This document shows, piece after piece, positions 62,743-64,000 of a stretch of 64,000 nucleotides of DNA. This DNA comes from Clostridia bacterium (GTDB lineage: Bacteria > Bacillota > Clostridia > Lachnospirales > Lachnospiraceae). The stretch covers positions 131,229 through 195,228 of the forward strand of contig CAJTFD010000005.1 in NCBI GenBank assembly GCA_910575625.1, written 5' to 3'. Under the pieces are notes generated by a model. The model made no database searches, was not told the DNA's origin, and saw only the letters and a list, made by a program, of their open reading frames with translations. Positions within the stretch are counted from its first letter, which is position 1. Each line of letters opens with the position of its first letter. The position numbers and the translations under genes are program-made.

Positions 62743-62766
62743 TCCCGCCTCATCCCATATGTCTTT

Positions 62767-63348
62767 TTATCTATGTTCAAATATCTTGTCGATGATACCG
62801 TATTCCATAGCTTCCTCTGCCGACATATAGTTATCCCGGTCCGTATCCACTTCCACAACCTCGATGGGCTGCCCTGTATTTTCCGCCAAGATCCTGTTCA
62901 GCTTTTGCTTCGTCTTCGCGATCTGATCCGCCACGATCTGGATCTCTGTAGCCTGTCCCTGGGCACCGCCGGAGGGCTGATGGATCATGATCGTGGAGTT
63001 GGGCAGCGCAAAACGTTTGCCCTTCGCGCCGCCGGATAATAAAAACGCCCCCATGCTGGCCGCCATGCCGATGCAGATCGTGGACACATCGCACTTGATA
63101 TAGTTCATCGTGTCGTAGATGGCCATCCCAGCCGTTATGACCCCGCCTGGGCTGTTGATATATAAGTTGATATCTTTCTTCGGATCTTCTGATTCGAGGA
63201 ACAATAACTGGGCAACGATGATACTGGCGGACGTGTCATTGACCTCCTCGCCCAGGAAGATGATCCTGTCCTTGAGCAGCCTGGAATAGATGTCGTAACT
63301 GCGCTCTCCCCGGCTGGTCTGCTCTATCACATAAGGCACCAAACTCAT
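62767..63348 (-). CDS. clpP: ATP-dependent Clp protease proteolytic subunit ClpP
   Basis: A 193-residue serine peptidase forming the double-ring chamber. The catalytic triad is Ser98 (GMAASMGA), His123 (MIHQPSGG) and Asp172 (DTDRDN). AAGGAGG precedes ATG 63348. It lies between tig and clpX in the classical order. Confidence 0.97.
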   Translation of the reverse strand: MSLVPYVIEQTSRGERSYDIYSRLLKDRIIFLGEEVNDTSASIIVAQLLFLESEDPKKDINLYINSPGGVITAGMAIYDTMNYIKCDVSTICIGMAASMGAFLLSGGAKGKRFALPNSTIMIHQPSGGAQGQATEIQIVADQIAKTKQKLNRILAENTGQPIEVVEVDTDRDNYMSAEEAMEYGIIDKIFEHR

Positions 63349-63383
63349 GGTCTGAATCCTCCTTGATCTTCCTTTATATTTTT

Positions 63384-64000
63384 CTATACCTCTTTGGATC
63401 CGTCAATGATCAGATCCAGGGCCTGCTGTACAGCCAGATCCTTTGTCACCTGCTCCATCTCGAAATCCCCGATCATCTCTTTGATCTTCTCCATCTCCAT
63501 CTGGTACATATCAGCTGTCTTCTTCAGTTCTGCGTCCAGCTGTTCCTGGGTAGGTTTGATCCCTTCCACTTCCACGATCTTCTCCAGCACCAGTCTGCTC
63601 TGGATGCTCTCGATCGCACGTTCCTCCAGCTGTTTGTCCAACTCACCCATGGTGATCCTGGCGATGGCAAGATACTGCTCCAGTCCCATCCCCTGGGAGC
63701 GCAGCCTGCCTGCAAAGTCTTCTTTCTGCTGCTCCTGCTGTGTGTCGATCATGGCCTGGGGGATGTCCATCTGAGCATTTTCCACAACCTTCTTTATGGC
63801 CTCATCGCCTTTTCTCCTCCTGGCAGCTGCTTCTTTTTCTTCAAGGAGGTTTTTGCGGATGTCTGCTCTGTATTCTTCTAAGGTGTCAAATTCTGATACG
63901 TCCATGGCGAAATCATCATCCAATTCCGGCAGTTCTTTCTTTTCCACTTTATGGATCTCGCATCTGAATGTGGCTTCTTTTCCCTCAAGGTCCGCATTGC
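63384..64000 (-). CDS. tig: trigger factor, partial (C-terminal part)
   Basis: The last 205 codons of trigger factor; the gene enters from the right edge and the frame is open up to it. The C-terminal substrate-binding domain is seen: [19 protein letters not shown], the [16 protein letters not shown] helices and [13 protein letters not shown]. The ribosome-binding and PPIase domains lie outside. An internal GTG at 63947 is not the start. Confidence 0.92.
   Translation of the reverse strand, partial: NADLEGKEATFRCEIHKVEKKELPELDDDFAMDVSEFDTLEEYRADIRKNLLEEKEAAARRRKGDEAIKKVVENAQMDIPQAMIDTQQEQQKEDFAGRLRSQGMGLEQYLAIARITMGELDKQLEERAIESIQSRLVLEKIVEVEGIKPTQEQLDAELKKTADMYQMEMEKIKEMIGDFEMEQVTKDLAVQQALDLIIDGSKEV

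Noticed and set aside
1-64000. CRISPR arrays, tRNA or rRNA genes
   Set aside because: No regularly spaced direct repeats, cloverleaf-like GTTCRA patterns or rRNA-like stretches were noticed; a covariance search would settle this.

Overview
The window looks like chromosomal DNA of a spore-forming anaerobic Clostridia species, most likely in or near the Lachnospiraceae. Evidence: AGGAGG-type ribosome binding sites, roughly balanced base composition, an alpha/beta spore-protein-like gene, a CIRCE heat-shock operator, energy-coupling-factor transporter genes, the tig-clpP-clpX-lon-engB order, and MttB-family corrinoid methyltransferases. This placement rests on protein recognition without a search. 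I saw no rRNA, tRNA or CRISPR array.

Layout. 1-0.55 kb: 5' part of a GldA-like dehydrogenase. 0.8-4.8 kb: surface polysaccharide genes (two LicD proteins, a flippase, a small protein, a GT2 glycosyltransferase). 5-6.1 kb: a DUF6323/DUF6179 pair. 6.2-8.7 kb: a polar amino-acid ABC transporter without a binding protein, behind a leader holding two ~165-bp palindromes. 8.8-12 kb: XRE regulator, CIRCE-controlled Hsp20-SGNH hydrolase operon, two flavodoxin-fold proteins. 12.3-14.4 kb: BlaI repressor and M56 peptidase. 14.5-16.4 kb: DUF1638-DUF3786 pair and a MarR regulator with matching palindromic boxes. 16.5-17.8 kb: solitary Tn916-type integrase. 17.9-28.1 kb: probable five-gene operon (panB, opine dehydrogenase family, two non-pyrrolysine MttB proteins, BCCT transporter) divergent from IclR, racemase-like and AEC transporter genes. 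28.3-31.3 kb: spore-protein-like gene and class A PBP. 31.6-46.6 kb: BREX type 1 system (brxA-brxB-brxC-pglX-...-pglZ) without brxL, interrupted by a RhuM remnant, a frameshifted DUF4365 gene, a remnant of a second pglZ allele and an AlbA_2-type protein. 46.7-54.9 kb: DUF3786 and LysR genes, an M14 hydrolase-methyltransferase fusion, adenine deaminase, DegV and a two-component pair. 55-64 kb: truA, ecfT-ecfA2-ecfA1, engB, lon, clpX, clpP and the 3' part of tig.

The strongest candidate for an undescribed system is the IclR-bounded region at 19-28 kb. It combines quaternary-amine uptake, two corrinoid-methyltransferase-family proteins, a ketopantoate hydroxymethyltransferase homologue and an opine dehydrogenase/PanG-like reductase. 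One reading is a one-carbon-harvesting catabolic pathway. The main alternative for part of it is a plain pantoate synthesis module. Other notable signals are a canonical -1 slippery heptamer exactly where the DUF4365 reading frame breaks, and two families of palindromic repeats, one of which supplies the stop codon of lon.
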